Assembly: GCA_014529385.2 (NCBI GenBank)
Contig: CM043946.1
Span: 22,584,077 to 22,648,076, forward strand
Direction: 5' to 3'
DNA: 64,000 bases
Source of the DNA: Adiantum capillus-veneris
Taxonomy: Eukaryota; Streptophyta; Polypodiopsida; Polypodiales; Pteridaceae
In this document: piece after piece, positions 21,901 through 34,639 of the stretch
Numbering within the stretch: the stretch's first letter is position 1
Layout: each line of letters opens with the position of its first letter
Notes under the pieces: model-generated
What the model was told of the DNA's origin: nothing
What the model saw: the letters and a program-made list of their open reading frames with translations, nothing else
The model's database searches: none
Made by a program: the position numbers and the translations under genes

Positions 21901-24900
21901 CTTGTCCGAATCTGTGAAGATGCACATACGCTCATGAATTTCTCTACGTAGGGCATAGATACTGCCATTGTTGAACTTCAACTTCCTCCTTATAGATTCA
22001 CACATAATATTAGCTATAAAATAATCATCTCTCTTTAAAATCTCCTACCCTACCCTCGAGGATCTGCAACACTTGAAGCAAGACTTAAAGCAATGGTGCA
22101 CAAGCACATTGGATGAGCAACCTAGATATAATAATGGTGGTCATCACTCACAAATTCTAACAGAATAGGCTTCAAAACTTTAGTGATGAATACTTCTAGC
22201 TACCGACAAATATTCATCCTATGAGATGGAGATAAATATAGGTAGGTGCATCTGCACCTACTCAGTATAAAAGTCTTGCTTTTTTGGTTTAGATAACTTC
22301 TCATCTTAAATTAGTTTTATAATGACTTTTTTGGATGTGGCTTTGAGTAATACACATACTGAAATTTAATGAGAAGTGTAGACGCAATTGATTAAGCACA
22401 TGAAACATATTTGTGTTGTTTGCATCTAATAAGCAATGTATTGAATATCTTTTCAAATCTAAAAAAAAATGATTTTGAGTCTTTTACATATGAAAGACTA
22501 ACACTGTTCATGGTCATCAATTACAAAAAACTATTTGGAAGTTTAGACTCAAATTGTCCTTTCAAGGGTGATGATAAACATAGGTTTTAGATTGCATTCT
22601 TTTGTCATGTTTGTACTTGGAAAATGAAAATGCTATTGAGGGTCTGCAAGGTCTATGTATAGTAAGAATTGCTTTTTATATTTGACCCTAGCTAAGGACA
22701 TTTGATTCCCGGTTTTTATTATAACATAGATGATTCTGCTGATCCTGAGTCTGGTGTGATATAAGACTCCGAATAAATACTAGGCAATATAGTAATTTTA
22801 ATATGATTAAATAAAGGACTTACTAGTTTGTAATGCTATCTTTTAAATTTCCATCTATTGGGCAATCGGTTAACCATACCTAATCGGGGACACATACTGG
22901 GTCTATTTCACTTCTATTTGCTGGAATCTAGATAGATCCTGTCACATCCCCAATCAAAAAAGCAAGCTACCCCCCAAACTCTGATCATGCCCGATGCTCA
23001 CAGAGAAGCCCCTGCACTGACGCTCGTTCTCCTCCTGAGCTCTCTCCCCCCGCCCTGTTGCCCAATGCTCATGGCCATCCCTGCTCTGCTTGAATCTCTC
23101 ACGACGTAGGGCAGCTCTACGTAGCCCCACCCCCCATCAACCATCGCCTTGCATCTGACTGCAGGCCTAAACATTCTTATCATTTTATTGTTAACCAATT
23201 CCTCCCACGGTCTGCATCTGCTCCTGCTTGCTCAACTGAGCACTCTTCGATGAGCTGGATCATCGTTATGTTCCCTCTAATGGAAGATGGCAGATGGACT
23301 CCGCCTCCTAATAATTATTATGGGCTAAGGAGTGCAAGTTAGTATAGAATCACGTGAGGCACACTCTGTTGGCGAGAGGATGATCGATAGGTTTCCAATG
23401 CTGCTGATGATCAATCCTCTGACAGAAGGTGTCTGTTGACTGTCCCAATGCCCGACTGTCCTGACGCATGGCTTGCAATTGTGCTCCCTCTGTCTCGCTG
23501 TCGCTGTCCCTCGAGCGGCGTGACATATGTTTTTCTCTCTCTCCCTCTCTCTTCCACTTGCCAGGTCCCCGTTTTTTCCCTATGAGCGACAAATAGCATC
23601 TTTCTTGATTCTCACCAAAGAAGCCCTTCCAAAATCGTAGGGACATACTCACTTTGATGTGTTTGTATTGTTACCTTTTAAATTTCCTTCTATGGTTTCT
23701 TTGATACATTGGATCTGTTGTATTTTAGATAACCAAAAAATACTAAAAGTTGGCCAATGCACTTTTGACAATGACAAAAAATAGAAGCATAATAGACTTT
23801 GATATTTACGTAGAGGTAATGGATATATGGAGATTGTAGGCAAAGTTTTTTACTTTTGAATGATTGGTAGACCCTTAAACCTCATGTAGGGTCTTAGCAG
23901 AAATGGCTGTGAATGGAATTTTGAAAGGTTATTTGTAAAGTCCCCAATCCGCCTATACCGAGATCGGGATGGGATCCTCGACAGGTCTCTAGGTCTGATA
24001 AAAATCAGAGTCTCTAAACAAGAAAAATCCAAGGTATATTCCTTTACCATTGACAATGGCTTGGGTCTATAGCCTTAGAAGAAGACCTAGTCCTGTCTCG
24101 CAGCGAAAACTGGACAACGTAGTAGAAGTCAAAAAAACTATTTCGGCCCTATAACTGCCACAATTGGGCTAAGGTATCCTCAACCAACATTTTTTTCCCC
24201 CTAACAGATGTGAGGGCACAGCCGCTGGTGGACTCCTCTTCCAAGTGAAGAAGTTTTCTAAACGTTTTAGTGCGCAGGGATGGATAGCTACCTGACTAAT
24301 CAGGTCCACACGTCCATGATTGAAAACCTTATTCAATCCCCACTTACCACCCCGCACTCACACAACATTCATATATCTTATTATCACATTATTTTAACAT
24401 TTAAAATAATGGCTTCTTTTAACGTTCCATCACAGTAATTCCTTGAAGACAGCATTGAAAGCATTCTTTAGAAAATAGACATCTTTAAACTTAAGACACG
24501 GTATTGTCAATCAAAACATTATCCATAATAACCATGACCAGTACTCTTCTTGTCTCAAGACCACCTAAGGGTGAAAAACGACACCCATTCCTTATTCAAA
24601 TCCGGAGTAGATAAACCCCCAGTCAAGGTTCCGGGTGCCCATACACCAAATTAGTTGCCCATACAACCGGGCGGCTCCCCTAGGATTAAAAAACGGTATC
24701 CTAACTTATGTAGAAACATCAAAACATGACACGGAGTAGAACCTCATCGTTCATGGGGGTAACCGACTTATCCGTGGCTAGAAAGCCAATCATTATCACC
24801 AATTTATACTAAGGAGTCGGAGGTGTCTTGAGACAAGCTGTCTTAAGGATGATCAATCATATCTTTCCTATTTCAACCAGTTTAACCCAAACAATTCTTT

Positions 24901-25000
24901 CTTACCTTATAAACAATGCACGTTGGAAGTTACCTTCTGTTTTCAGCCAATTTATCCTTCCTAAGTTTACGTATGCAATGCTAACTTAAAAATGAACTTA
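21900..25000. other. No identifiable gene; GC-richer block and LTR-like starts
   Basis: 22980-23640 is distinctly richer in C and G than its surroundings and ends in a CT-rich run. Minus-strand frames there (23350-23652) are not recognised. Two sequences resemble gypsy LTR starts on the plus strand: TGTCACATCCCCAATC at about 22939 and TGTAAAGTCCCCAATCC at about 23934. Neither has a partner end or repeat copy in the window that I could find, so no LTR is called. Confidence 0.4.
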
Positions 25001-25198
25001 AACTAAAAGAAATGAATTGAATAATGCGAAACCCACTTGGGACTGCTCGATCATCTGCTGCTGGGCTGGAGCCTGCAAACTTTCCTCAGTCGGTCTATGG
25101 CTAGGCCCAACCTCATGGTCATTAGTGGCTTTGTTTCGCTTGTTGCTAACATCCTCTTCCTCAGTGAGAGGATTTCCCCTGGCTCTCTTGGGAGCCAT
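24998..25198 (-). CDS. Unrecognised short frame, possible first exon or gag start
   Basis: From ATG at 25198 the minus strand reads a charged segment (MAPKRARGNPLTEEEDVSNK, then Q-rich SLQAPAQQQMIEQSQ). A GTGGGT donor-like site follows SQ at about 25030, so the coding part may be about 55 codons. The composition suits a gag N-terminus or a nuclear protein's first exon. A TATA-like site lies 1.9 kb upstream on the same strand. No downstream exon could be identified. Confidence 0.3.
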   Translation of the reverse strand: MAPKRARGNPLTEEEDVSNKRNKATNDHEVGPSHRPTEESLQAPAQQQMIEQSQVGFALFNSFLLV

Positions 25199-25599
25199 GT
25201 CGGAAGCCTTATAAAAAGACTTAATCCATTAGAAGTTTAATTGAATAGTCTTCTTTTGCTTGTTTACCCAAAAATAAGGATTTTTGGAATAAATAGGTAT
25301 CTTTAATAGTCGATTTGATGAGATATTCCTTCTATAAATTATTTATGCTATAAGTAATTTTTCCCACTCTTCAATAACGGTTTTGGACCTTGGGTATTTA
25401 TTTGGCAATTAGATAAATTTATTTCCTAATTTCCCTTGTCCATTTTATACAAGAATTGGTTATTTTTATTGAAGACACATACCTAAACTATTTATCTAAG
25501 GTTGGGATATTTATCATGTATTTCTCAAGGTGTGTTCTTCCTTTGATATTGATATCAAAGGTTTTTGGGTTAATTTACTATATTTTCCCTTTTATTTTT

Positions 25600-26690
25600 T
25601 CCTAAAAATAATGTAATTTTACTGGTATATTTAGTTAAACTAATTTTCTGATGGTAACATAATTATCACAGGTTTCCCAAAGTCTAATTAGCCTTTGATA
25701 AATATTTCAATTTATTTTGAATCAATTTGGTAATTTCCCTTATTTAATTTGTCTTAAAAACAGGGTAATTCAGCTAAAGTAATTAGGTAGATTACTTCTT
25801 TGAGCTTGTCCTACTTATCACGGGTTTCCTAACATCTAATTAACCTCTAATAAATAACTCAATGAAATTTGAATCTATTTTCTAATTTTCCCTATTTAAA
25901 TTGTCCAAAAACAGAGTATTTCTGCTAAAGTAATTAGTTAGATTACTCATTTAAGCTTATCCTAATTATCACGGGTTTTCTAACATCTAATTAACCTTTG
26001 ATAAATAACTCAATTCAATTTGAATCTAGTTGCTAATTTTTCTTATTTAAATTGTCCAAAAATAGAGTATTTATACTAAAGTAAGTAGCTACATTACTCA
26101 TTTGAGCTTTCTCTAATTATAATAGGTTTCCTAACATCTAATTAACCTTTGATAAATAACTCAATTCAATTTAAATCTATTTGCCAATTTCCCCTATTTA
26201 AATTGTTCAAAAACAGAGTATTTCTTCTAAAGTAATTAGCTAGATTACTCATTTGATCTTTTCTTAATTATGACAGGTTTTCTAACATCTAATTAACATC
26301 TGATAAATAAATCAATCCAATTTGAATCTATTTTCTAATTTCCCCTATTAAACTTGTCCAAAAAATAGAGTATTTGTGCTAAAGTAATTAGCTAGATAAT
26401 TTATCTGAGATTTCCCTAATTATCACGGGTTTTTTAACACATAATTAAACACTTATAAATAACTAAAAGCATTTCCAATCAGTTTACTAATTTCCTCTAT
26501 TTAATTAGTCCTAAAAACAGAGTATTTTTGCTAAATCAATTAGCTAGATTAATTATCTGAGCTTCTCCTAATTATCACGGGTTCCTTAACACATAATTAA
26601 CCACTAATAAATAACTCAAAACATTTCGGATCAATTTGATTATTTTCCTCTTTAATTTTCTCTTAAAAATAGTGTAATTCTACCTAATTA
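25600..26690. repeat. ~151-bp AT-rich tandem repeat array
   Basis: A unit of about 150-152 bp recurs at least seven times. The landmark 'taattatcac(a/g)ggtttt.taacatctaattaa' appears near 25668, 25820, 25972, 26123, 26275, 26426 and 26577, with the accompanying 'gctaaagtaattagctagatta' and 'aaaaacagagtattt' words at fixed offsets. Units are diverged by substitutions and a few indels. Weaker matches extend to about 25500 and 26830. No coding content is seen. Confidence 0.9.
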
Positions 26691-26839
26691 ATTAAGAAAA
26701 TTATTCAAGAAATTACCGGATAATGTTTCTAGCTTAATGACTGTCTAATGCATCTCTAATAATTACCTAAACTTAATCTAAGCTTAAATCATATATTTTC
26801 CATTAATTCATGGTTAATTTGGCTAATTTCAGCCCTAAT

Positions 26840-27120
26840 ATGATAGGATAATTAATTAGCTTAGCATTACCAAGCTTAATTACAACAATCAACAGAGAAT
26901 AATTAATTAAGAGAGGGTTTATGAGTATACATAGGCCTAATCTTTGATTTATTAACAAAATACATTAATCTAGCCTTGCTAATTAAGAAGGATTAGGCTA
27001 ATTACCGTTTACATTAATCGACTAGAGCTTAATCTTTAGTGATTTCTGTGTAGTGTTCTCTCTAGATGAGAGAGAGAGAGTGTCAAGGCTCTGAGTCTGT
27101 CAAATTATGAAGCAAGGGGT
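26840..27120. other. Leader-like sequence downstream of candidate promoter
   Basis: Read on the minus strand this follows the TATA-like site with a CT-rich initiator-like segment (ctctctctctcatctag, near 27083-27067), typical of plant 5' leaders or LTR R regions. No coding frame is seen. Confidence 0.35.
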
Positions 27121-27130
27121 CCTATTTATA
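27121..27130 (-). promoter_or_regulatory. TATA-box-like element, minus strand
   Basis: The minus strand reads CTATAAATAGGACCCC, a strong plant TATA match, followed about 35-60 nt later by a CT-rich tract. It faces the tandem array and the frame at 25198. It may belong to an unrecognised LTR or to a host gene. Confidence 0.5.
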
Positions 27131-28680
27131 GTTTTCTGGCACTCACAAGCTCTCACAGGCTATACAAGGCAGTTGCTTGCAGTTCAAGCAGTCCCCAGCA
27201 AGTCAAAAAACGCCCCTTGCTGCTAAATGAGTCCCTGGCAGGTCAGTGATGACCTTCCCATTACCTGCCAGCTTTTAAAATGTCAATTCTGCTATAATTT
27301 GACCTATTTTTTCTTAATTGGTAAATATCTGGGAGACCCTTAATAAAGTCTATGCTTAAATGATTACTGTAACCCTTCAATTTTTCTTAATAATTTATTT
27401 TACATTGAATCTTCCGGAAGGACTAGCGGGGTCAGTTTTTGTCTGAATTTAAATCTGAAAATTTCTAGCCCGGGGTTTGCTGTGCTTAAGATTCCAAAAA
27501 TACCAATATTTGCCATGGTCGGACAATTCTACATTGCTTTTTCAATAATCATATCAGTTTGATTAAGCTTTATACAACCTTTAAGGTTTCAAAAACTGAA
27601 AACATTACATTATTCGTTGTACAAAGGAGATGCTGCCCAAATTTTCATTTTTTAGAGATCTTTAATCCTAGAAACTAGAGTGATACTTCATGCTGCTACC
27701 TTGCTTTGTTTGTTAAAAATAGTTGCAGGAATAGAGGTAGAATTTTACTAGTTCATAAGTTATGAACACTAATATTTTTCTTTGACATAGAAGTTTACAT
27801 TCTTGAATACACAACAATCTCATACTTAGCAGATTGTTGTACTACTATGACGACGAGTGACATATTGCAAATTGTTTATCTAGTTTTGAACTGTCGTCTG
27901 ACTGCAAACTTGTGGACTAGCCAATACCATAGCTCAGAGGGTGTTGGTATCATACCACCACTTGGGATCTTTCTGTTTGGAGATAGTGAACACTGCAATT
28001 TTGGAGTTAGAATATTTTTAGCGTATCTTCTAAATCACATACATACAGTGGTGAATCGCCATCACAATAGAAGACTTGCCTGCGTTTGTCTCCTTGCATA
28101 GTGGTGAATGAGATGGCATTGGACTAGATTTTTGAAAATGGGTCGTAATTACAAAGGAGACGTTGCACACAATTTTTTCTGGAATTAAAAGATGCAAATA
28201 AATGACATACACAATCTCGAAACATAATACTTGATTTGTGCTATGTTGTTAGTTTTTGTTTTAATTCTTGACACCAATAACAAGGGGAGGGAATCGTTGA
28301 CACCCGTCTTTCCAATTATTGTCAAGTACTAATGGACTTGGTTTTTTTTGGATGGTGGCAGCTAAGAGGTTCCTTCCTTGGGATTATGAAAACAACTACA
28401 TCAATAGCAAGAGATCATCCATCGTTCGGTTGTTTTTTATGGTTGATAGATAGCTCTTGTATACACCCCTTTGATAATTGTAATATTTACAGGTAATACA
28501 AATTATGTCATACTATCAGACAAATGTAAATTGCAGACTTGTTTGTCAAGTCTAAAGGTTACCTCTTGTATACTATAAATGCATATTGTGTAGTTTTTAT
28601 GTACAACACAGAATCTGGTCTCTTGTCCCATTGTATGGTGCAATAGTTTGTGAAATCAAACTATTGTTAGTCAATCATTC
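27131..28680. other. No gene seen
   Basis: Both strands lack recognisable coding motifs. The small frames at 27847-28101 and 28030-28212 have no family resemblance. The base composition is AT-rich and intron-like. Confidence 0.45.
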
Positions 28681-28682
28681 TT

Positions 28683-28683
<1 letters not shown>

Positions 28684-28774
<91 letters not shown>
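28684..28774. repeat. (AC)n microsatellite followed by poly(C)
   Basis: About 45 uninterrupted AC units, among the longest simple repeats in the window. An 18-base C run lies shortly after at 28872-28889. Confidence 0.98.
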
Positions 28775-28777
<3 letters not shown>

Positions 28778-28889
28778 GGTACTAGTGTATGCTTGATACA
28801 ATTTAATTTCTCCCCCCTTCTTCTTTTTTGTTCACATCCCCACACACCCCCCCTACAAATTTCCCCAACCACCCCCCCCCCCCCCCCCC

Positions 28890-29640
28890 AATTGGCATTA
28901 TAAGGCTTTTTGACTTTAAGAGCTTGCCTTGTAATGTGACATGGCCCTTGCGTAAAATAAACACGCTTGCTTCTAGAATATTGAAGCGTGAAAATCCCCT
29001 GCTATCATTATACTGAGAAGGCGGCCCCTTCTACTCTCTGGCTATGGATCTCCCCCGGCGGTGATATCCGCCTGCCACTTAAGGGTCTCACACAGTGGAG
29101 GGCGGCTTGGCCCATTCATCTCACAAGCTTTGGATGCGTGTACATCAACCTTTTTAAACAAAGGTGAGGGCGCACCTTGGCCCTCACTTAGCCTTTGATT
29201 AGGTTTTTCTGCTTTGTGTCATTACTGTCTGCTTAAACTTGCTGAGCTATGGAGCTTGCCGCTCAAACTTCTCAGGTGCCGTTTCTTTTTTTTACCTTAC
29301 CGCCAGTACCGATTCTAGTATGTTTCTGTTGTATTATAAACAATTAATAACACTGTGGATGGTTAGCATGATTGGAAACCGTTTGTTAAATACATTGTGG
29401 GTTGGTTTGGCTTGATAACATGACGATTTTAAAAAAAAGCTGCTACACCTGGGCATTTATACAACTTGGCCCTTGAGACTTCTTATGCATAAAAGGCGAC
29501 TGTTTGTTGTCAACTGTATTAATTGAGGGATCACTTGCATATAATGGTTTTCGCTACAGGTTCTTCTGGCTCTGTTTTAGCTGCTGTAGGACCTTGCAAT
29601 TGCAGGCTTAATTAGTTATGTCACTTTTTAACTGGTTGGG
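28890..29640. other. No gene seen
   Basis: No coding motif on either strand; the sequence leads into the duplicated unit starting at 29648. Confidence 0.4.
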
Positions 29641-29647
29641 TAAAGGA

Positions 29648-30219
29648 GTTATTCATTGCCCTCATCTGGAACCTTTGGTTGTTGTACAATATGGGAAAAA
29701 TGATTAGGCATCTTACTCAAACATAGCCGGACATTACCTTTCTTTGTTTTAAGGGATGCTAATGACTTGTATAAAGAAATCTTGGGATTATTACTTCTGA
29801 AGGTAAGTATATGGCCGTCACTTTGGGCTTTGTCATAGTTACCGAGCTATGGCTCCTAAAATGAGGTTCCACATTGAAAAAATGGATTCTTGCTACTCTG
29901 CAGGCTGGTAATATTGTTGTTTATACTGGTTGTGAAAGGGTGGTATTTATTGCCCTCATCTGGTACCTTTGGTTGTTGTACAGTATGGAAAAAATGATTA
30001 AGCATCTTACACAAACATGGTTGGACATTACCTTTCTTTGTGTAATGGGATTCTAATGACTTGTATAAGGAAATCGTGGGATTATTACTTTCGAAGGTAA
30101 GTATATGGCTTCTACTTTGGGCTTGAGCATAGTTACCAAGCTATGGCTCTTGAAATGATGTTCCACATTGAAATGATGGATTCTTGCTACTCTGCAGACT
30201 AGTAATACTGTAGTACATA
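29648..30219 (+). repeat. 294-bp tandem duplication containing an exon-like segment
   Basis: 29648-29925 and 29942-30219 are direct copies offset by 294 bp and differ by scattered substitutions. Each copy contains an open 16-codon segment ending in GAAG|GTAAGTATATGG, a consensus splice donor, and an acceptor-like CTACTCTGCAG further on. In the same frame both copies stay open with a similar product (N-D-L-Y-K-E-I shared). This could be a duplicated exon of an unidentified plus-strand gene or a chance arrangement. Confidence 0.75.
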
Positions 30220-31730
30220 CTACCCTTTTGGTACTTGTGACAGTTTGCCGATTGGAAATAATGCTTATGATGGGTTTTGTTTCCAAACCAATGAACTGGA
30301 GGCAAAAATTGTGATAGTGGCGTACTTTATAAATCGGCATGTTTTGGGCATACTAGGCCTCTATATCTTGGCTAACCATTAGGAAAAGAATAATTTTTGA
30401 CTTCAAGAAGAAATCAGTTCTTTAAAACTAAAAAGGTTTTTTCTTACTCTAGGCTAACAAATAAACCGAATTACTGTTAATGTTTTGATGATTGTCTTGA
30501 TGGACTGCACCATTCAATAAGGAGATTATATCACTCATTTTTTTGATACAAAGACTACTAAACGGATGACCTAGCTTGGCTAAAGTGATTAAATTCTATA
30601 AGATGGACATGGATAACAACTGATATGGTCCATTGATACCTGTAAAACACATCCAAGGCTACCAGAGTTGATGTCTTGTTTGATGGATGCAGGTAAGGAC
30701 TCTATCTTATCTTGGAGGGTTTCTTTTCTTTGGCAAGCTACCCTACTTTAATGAAGCACTCACTGATGACTGGAGAAGTTCTTTTACTACCTGCATACTG
30801 AAAGGGGATCCCTTTCCTACAATTATTGTACCTAAATAATTCTAATAATGAGTTATTTTTGTAAATATATGTTCCTTGTTTCCTTGGCCAGCTGTCTTTT
30901 GAATGTAAAAATTCAATTATGTCTTATTAGTTAAGATTTAAACAACTACACACTCAAGAACTTTGCTTCTCCCAAAATTCCAACACAACTAAATTTTCTA
31001 CACAATTTTGCTAGCCTTGGCTCCTTTCTCCCATATTTTTTTAGCACTTTCTCACAGATCTACCAACATTTTTCAAATAAAGGTGTTCATATAGATTCCC
31101 CAATTGTGTCCATATGAGGTATTTGTTTACAAATAAATGAGATGAATGAACAATCCAAAACCTGACTTTATTTCAAGGATAATAAAAAATAAGAATGCAA
31201 TTTTTGGCATATGATAAAGAGCACCAAATGTGGCTTGCATAACCATCAGATAATATCATCTTAAGTAATGGAGTGGTAGATCTAGTATGTATGTTGTATA
31301 AGACAATGCAAATTTAGATGAATTAAATGTTTTATGTGGTCGTTAATACAATTCACAAATGTTTCCAATTTGATACATACAACTTTCTATATTTAATTCT
31401 AGTCACAAATTTATTTTTTTCACATAGAGAGTTGTAAAACTGTCAAGCACATGTATAAGTAAATACCATGAATTAGTGCATGTGCCCTGCTCATTTTTGT
31501 TTCTTAAACTAGGGTATGGTTTTATTGAAAAATCAATTTCTATTTTGCGTAGGTGCATTTCATGAGTGTAGTTACTATTGAGGATGTGTACAAAAGTGGG
31601 GGATCATAAATTTTATGAGTACTTTGTCTTACATTTTATAGTTTTAACAGAATTCCTTGAGATTTTTTATAAATTTCATATATCATTTTAGTTAAATTCA
31701 TGAAAAAAGAACACTAAACATCCTTTTTGG
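30220..31730. other. No gene seen
   Basis: AT-rich sequence without a recognisable ORF, repeat or transposon motif on either strand. Confidence 0.45.
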
Positions 31731-31739
31731 TACCAAACT

Positions 31740-32240
31740 AGTGTCTCTCTTTACTTGCCATTGCATTGAAAGATGCTTCATGACAAGAAGAGCATCAATG
31801 TTTATGTTGAGTCTAGAAGTCCCAAATTCTATGCATTGTTTCAATCCCAAGTGAAGTATTAAAAACTTTACTTCGTTATTGGTATGAACATTTTTGAGAT
31901 CATAAGACCTGGAAAACACCACTTCCCTCCATTGTTGGCTCTTCACACTACTCTTGGGTACATAGTTAGATCCACATCCTTGTTTGCCAAAAATTATGCC
32001 AAGTTGGACTTGCTAGCATGTATAATTTTTAGCTCAAACTCAAATTTGTGTAACTCCAACACCCACTTCATGATATGCTTTCTTGGCTTCAAATCTAGAA
32101 CCACTTTATGTGATAGGTTCTTGTAAGTAAGCACATAAAATTTACGAACAATAAGGTAGACTTTAAACTATTTGCATGCAAAAATTAAAGTCATAACCCA
32201 CTACTTAGCTTCTATTGAGAGGCAATTTTGCAAGATTGAC
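31740..32240 (-). pseudogene. Decayed Tat-like gypsy RT end and RNase H
   Basis: On the minus strand a degraded reading shows KFYVLTYKNLSHKV, then MKWVLELHKFEFEL (the connection segment of gypsy RT/RNase H), then a better preserved 82-codon frame with NNEVKFLILHLGL and LNINIDALLVMKHL. The latter corresponds to the second, archaeal-type RNase H of Tat lineage elements, where the usual blocks are NNEAEY-x-AL and GDS/A-L-x-V. Stops and frameshifts make it non-functional. No integrase or LTR partner was found nearby. Confidence 0.75.
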
Positions 32241-32249
32241 CTAGTGGCC

Positions 32250-34060
32250 TCAACACCAAGGCTAATGCATGATGAACTTATCACAAAAGACAAACAATAT
32301 GGGCACTACCTAGCTTGGGATGCGGCTAGGTCGCAAAGACAAAATTACATAACACACCACACTCCATGTCACACAACCAAACATGTTATGAATGGATTCA
32401 CTAGCTTACACGTCGTGTGGTATGAGGTGGCAAAGAAATGAGTGGAGGTAAATAGTGAGAGTTGTGAGTGTAGGTATATGGATTACTATTCACACAAGAG
32501 GTGGAGAAACTGCACATGTCCACATATAAAGCAAAAGAAAGAAACAACCATATGACATACTCAAAAGTCTTTAAAATCCAAAAAAGTACAGAGAGTGGCA
32601 TAAAGGAAAGAGTAGATTATTTGTAGCAAAAAGATATAATGGGTAGAGAAGGGCAAGAGAGAAGCGAGGAGACCATGTGTGCTTCATTGATGGATAGGAG
32701 GTGATGTCAAAGGAGTAGTGTGAGGAAAACCTTCATGCCTGGTTATGTTGAATGCCGAGTCCTCCATTTTGATTTGCACCAAGGAGTGGTGGTTGATGGC
32801 GTTAGAGGGGTGGAATGTGCACTATGATTTGCATGTTTTGTAGCTCTCCTTGTGTGTATACATTGTGTGTTTCATAACTCTTTTAATATTTGTGGTGTGA
32901 TGGTGTCTCCCAAAACACTTTTGCATGGACTAACACTTCTAGCTATGTTATAAGTGTGGAGGCATGCTGCCTATGCCTTAGAATTCTCATAACCTCTAAT
33001 ACTTGGAGCTTGTGCTTTGGTGAGAGAGTTGTTTTTGGTGCTAGAGACCCCTCCTTATATAGGGAAAGAGGGTGGAATTTTTCTATGTTTTTATTGGATG
33101 TGACCTACACAATGTGACCGTAGGTTGGCCATGTCTGGTGCATAATGCTTGTGATAGAGGTCCACAGAGGGGAAATAGTAGAGAAAGAGAGATGGAGAAG
33201 GAGTAGGGCAGAGGGATGGGTTTTTTTAAACACGGTATGCTAGTAGTAGCTAGCTTATTTGAGAGGGGATTTTACAAAAAGTTATCGAGGGTGGTTTTTT
33301 CTTGGAGAAGATAAATCCCCCACTTATAGTGGTAATAGCTCAAATTTTAGCCAAGACCTTATTTAATATGGTTTTGTTTCTCTCACTCATGCCCTAGATT
33401 TCAAATCTAGTGTAAAAAAATTAAATTATACAAGGACCCTATTTTTAATACAAGAAGAGAGAGATTATGAGGGAAAGGGGTGGAGTAAAAAAGATGATTA
33501 TGAGGTTTGATGTTTCCGTTCAAAACTGCTGAGAGATTGCCAGGGACCTCCTAATTGGTGCTTCCAACTTGATGCTTTGCTCGAACAAGCCTTTCTTACG
33601 TCATGTCATTTACAGCGGTCATAGTCAAGTGCCTTTGTGGTCATCACGGTGGTCATCATTTCATTAAAGCCATTGGTGTGAGGAACACATAGATGAGAGC
33701 GTGTACATGTGTGTGAATGGTGGTGGCTGTAATTTGATTATTTTTAGCTTATGAGCTGATTTGTGAGAGTGTTTGGTGGTGATTGTGAGACTGGAATGTG
33801 TGTTGATGAGTAGGTTGTGTGTACATATGTGTATGTGAGTGTGTGTGAGGAAGCCATGGATGCTTGAAGAGGGATAGCTACATGGAGAGAGAGAGAAAGG
33901 GAGAGTGAGGGGGAGAATGTGTATTTAGTGTGTGTGTGAGTGCACTTAGGAATTTGTGTATATGTGTGTATAAAAAAAACAAGCATGAAGGGTGTTTTTC
34001 TTAAGGAGAGTGAGAAAAGGAGAGTTTGTGGGAGGAGAATGGAGGATAGAGTGAGAGGAA
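32250..34060. other. No gene seen
   Basis: No family resemblance in any frame. The plus strand becomes G-rich and A-rich towards 33900-34060, where long low-complexity frames arise. Confidence 0.4.
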
Positions 34061-34066
34061 GCACCC

Positions 34067-34067
<1 letters not shown>

Positions 34068-34125
<58 letters not shown>
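34068..34125. repeat. (GA)n microsatellite
   Basis: About 29 GA units. The 165-codon minus frame and the 108-codon plus frame across it owe their length to this repeat. Confidence 0.97.
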
Positions 34126-34128
<3 letters not shown>

Positions 34129-34639
34129 GAGAGAGAAGGTGGTGGGGTCTGGGTGAAAGAGAAAAAGGTAGAGGGATTTGGTGATGAGGAGGAGGCCCCC
34201 TCATTTGGTTTTCTAAGAAGGTGGTGGCCAAGGTTGCTCAAACCATTGAGTACCCCTTTTATTTAACTAATATAGTTATCAATAATTTGAAAGTGGAGCC
34301 CTATGAGGAGAAAATGAAGGAGGGGGGAAATGATTGCCACTGGCTCTACCGGTACTTAGGGACAAAGTCTCCTTACCATGCAAGATTGCCACTTCAGGTG
34401 AAAGATTTTACGGAAGATTATTTATTTTGATCATCAAGTGGTCGTTCACACATAGTACAAGTGAGAATTTTTGACAAAGGGGGGGTCCCATAGAGAGAGG
34501 TGGACTGAGTTCAAAAGGCGATCCTAATTAGCCCTTCCCTTTAAGCTAGAGGCATTTATGTGTCTAGCTCCGTGCTTGATTCTTCTTCAATTGAGGTGTG
34601 GGATTATCTCTCCTTATCCATCATTGGTGCTTGATTAAA

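Noticed and set aside
21712-22005. Three long frames on both strands
   Set aside because: They cross the (CA)n repeat at 21833-21899 and consist mostly of Thr-His or Cys-Val runs.
33744-34266. 165-codon minus frame and 108-codon plus frame
   Set aside because: Length comes from the (GA)n/(CT)n microsatellite at 34068-34125; Ser-Leu and Arg-Glu runs have no family resemblance.
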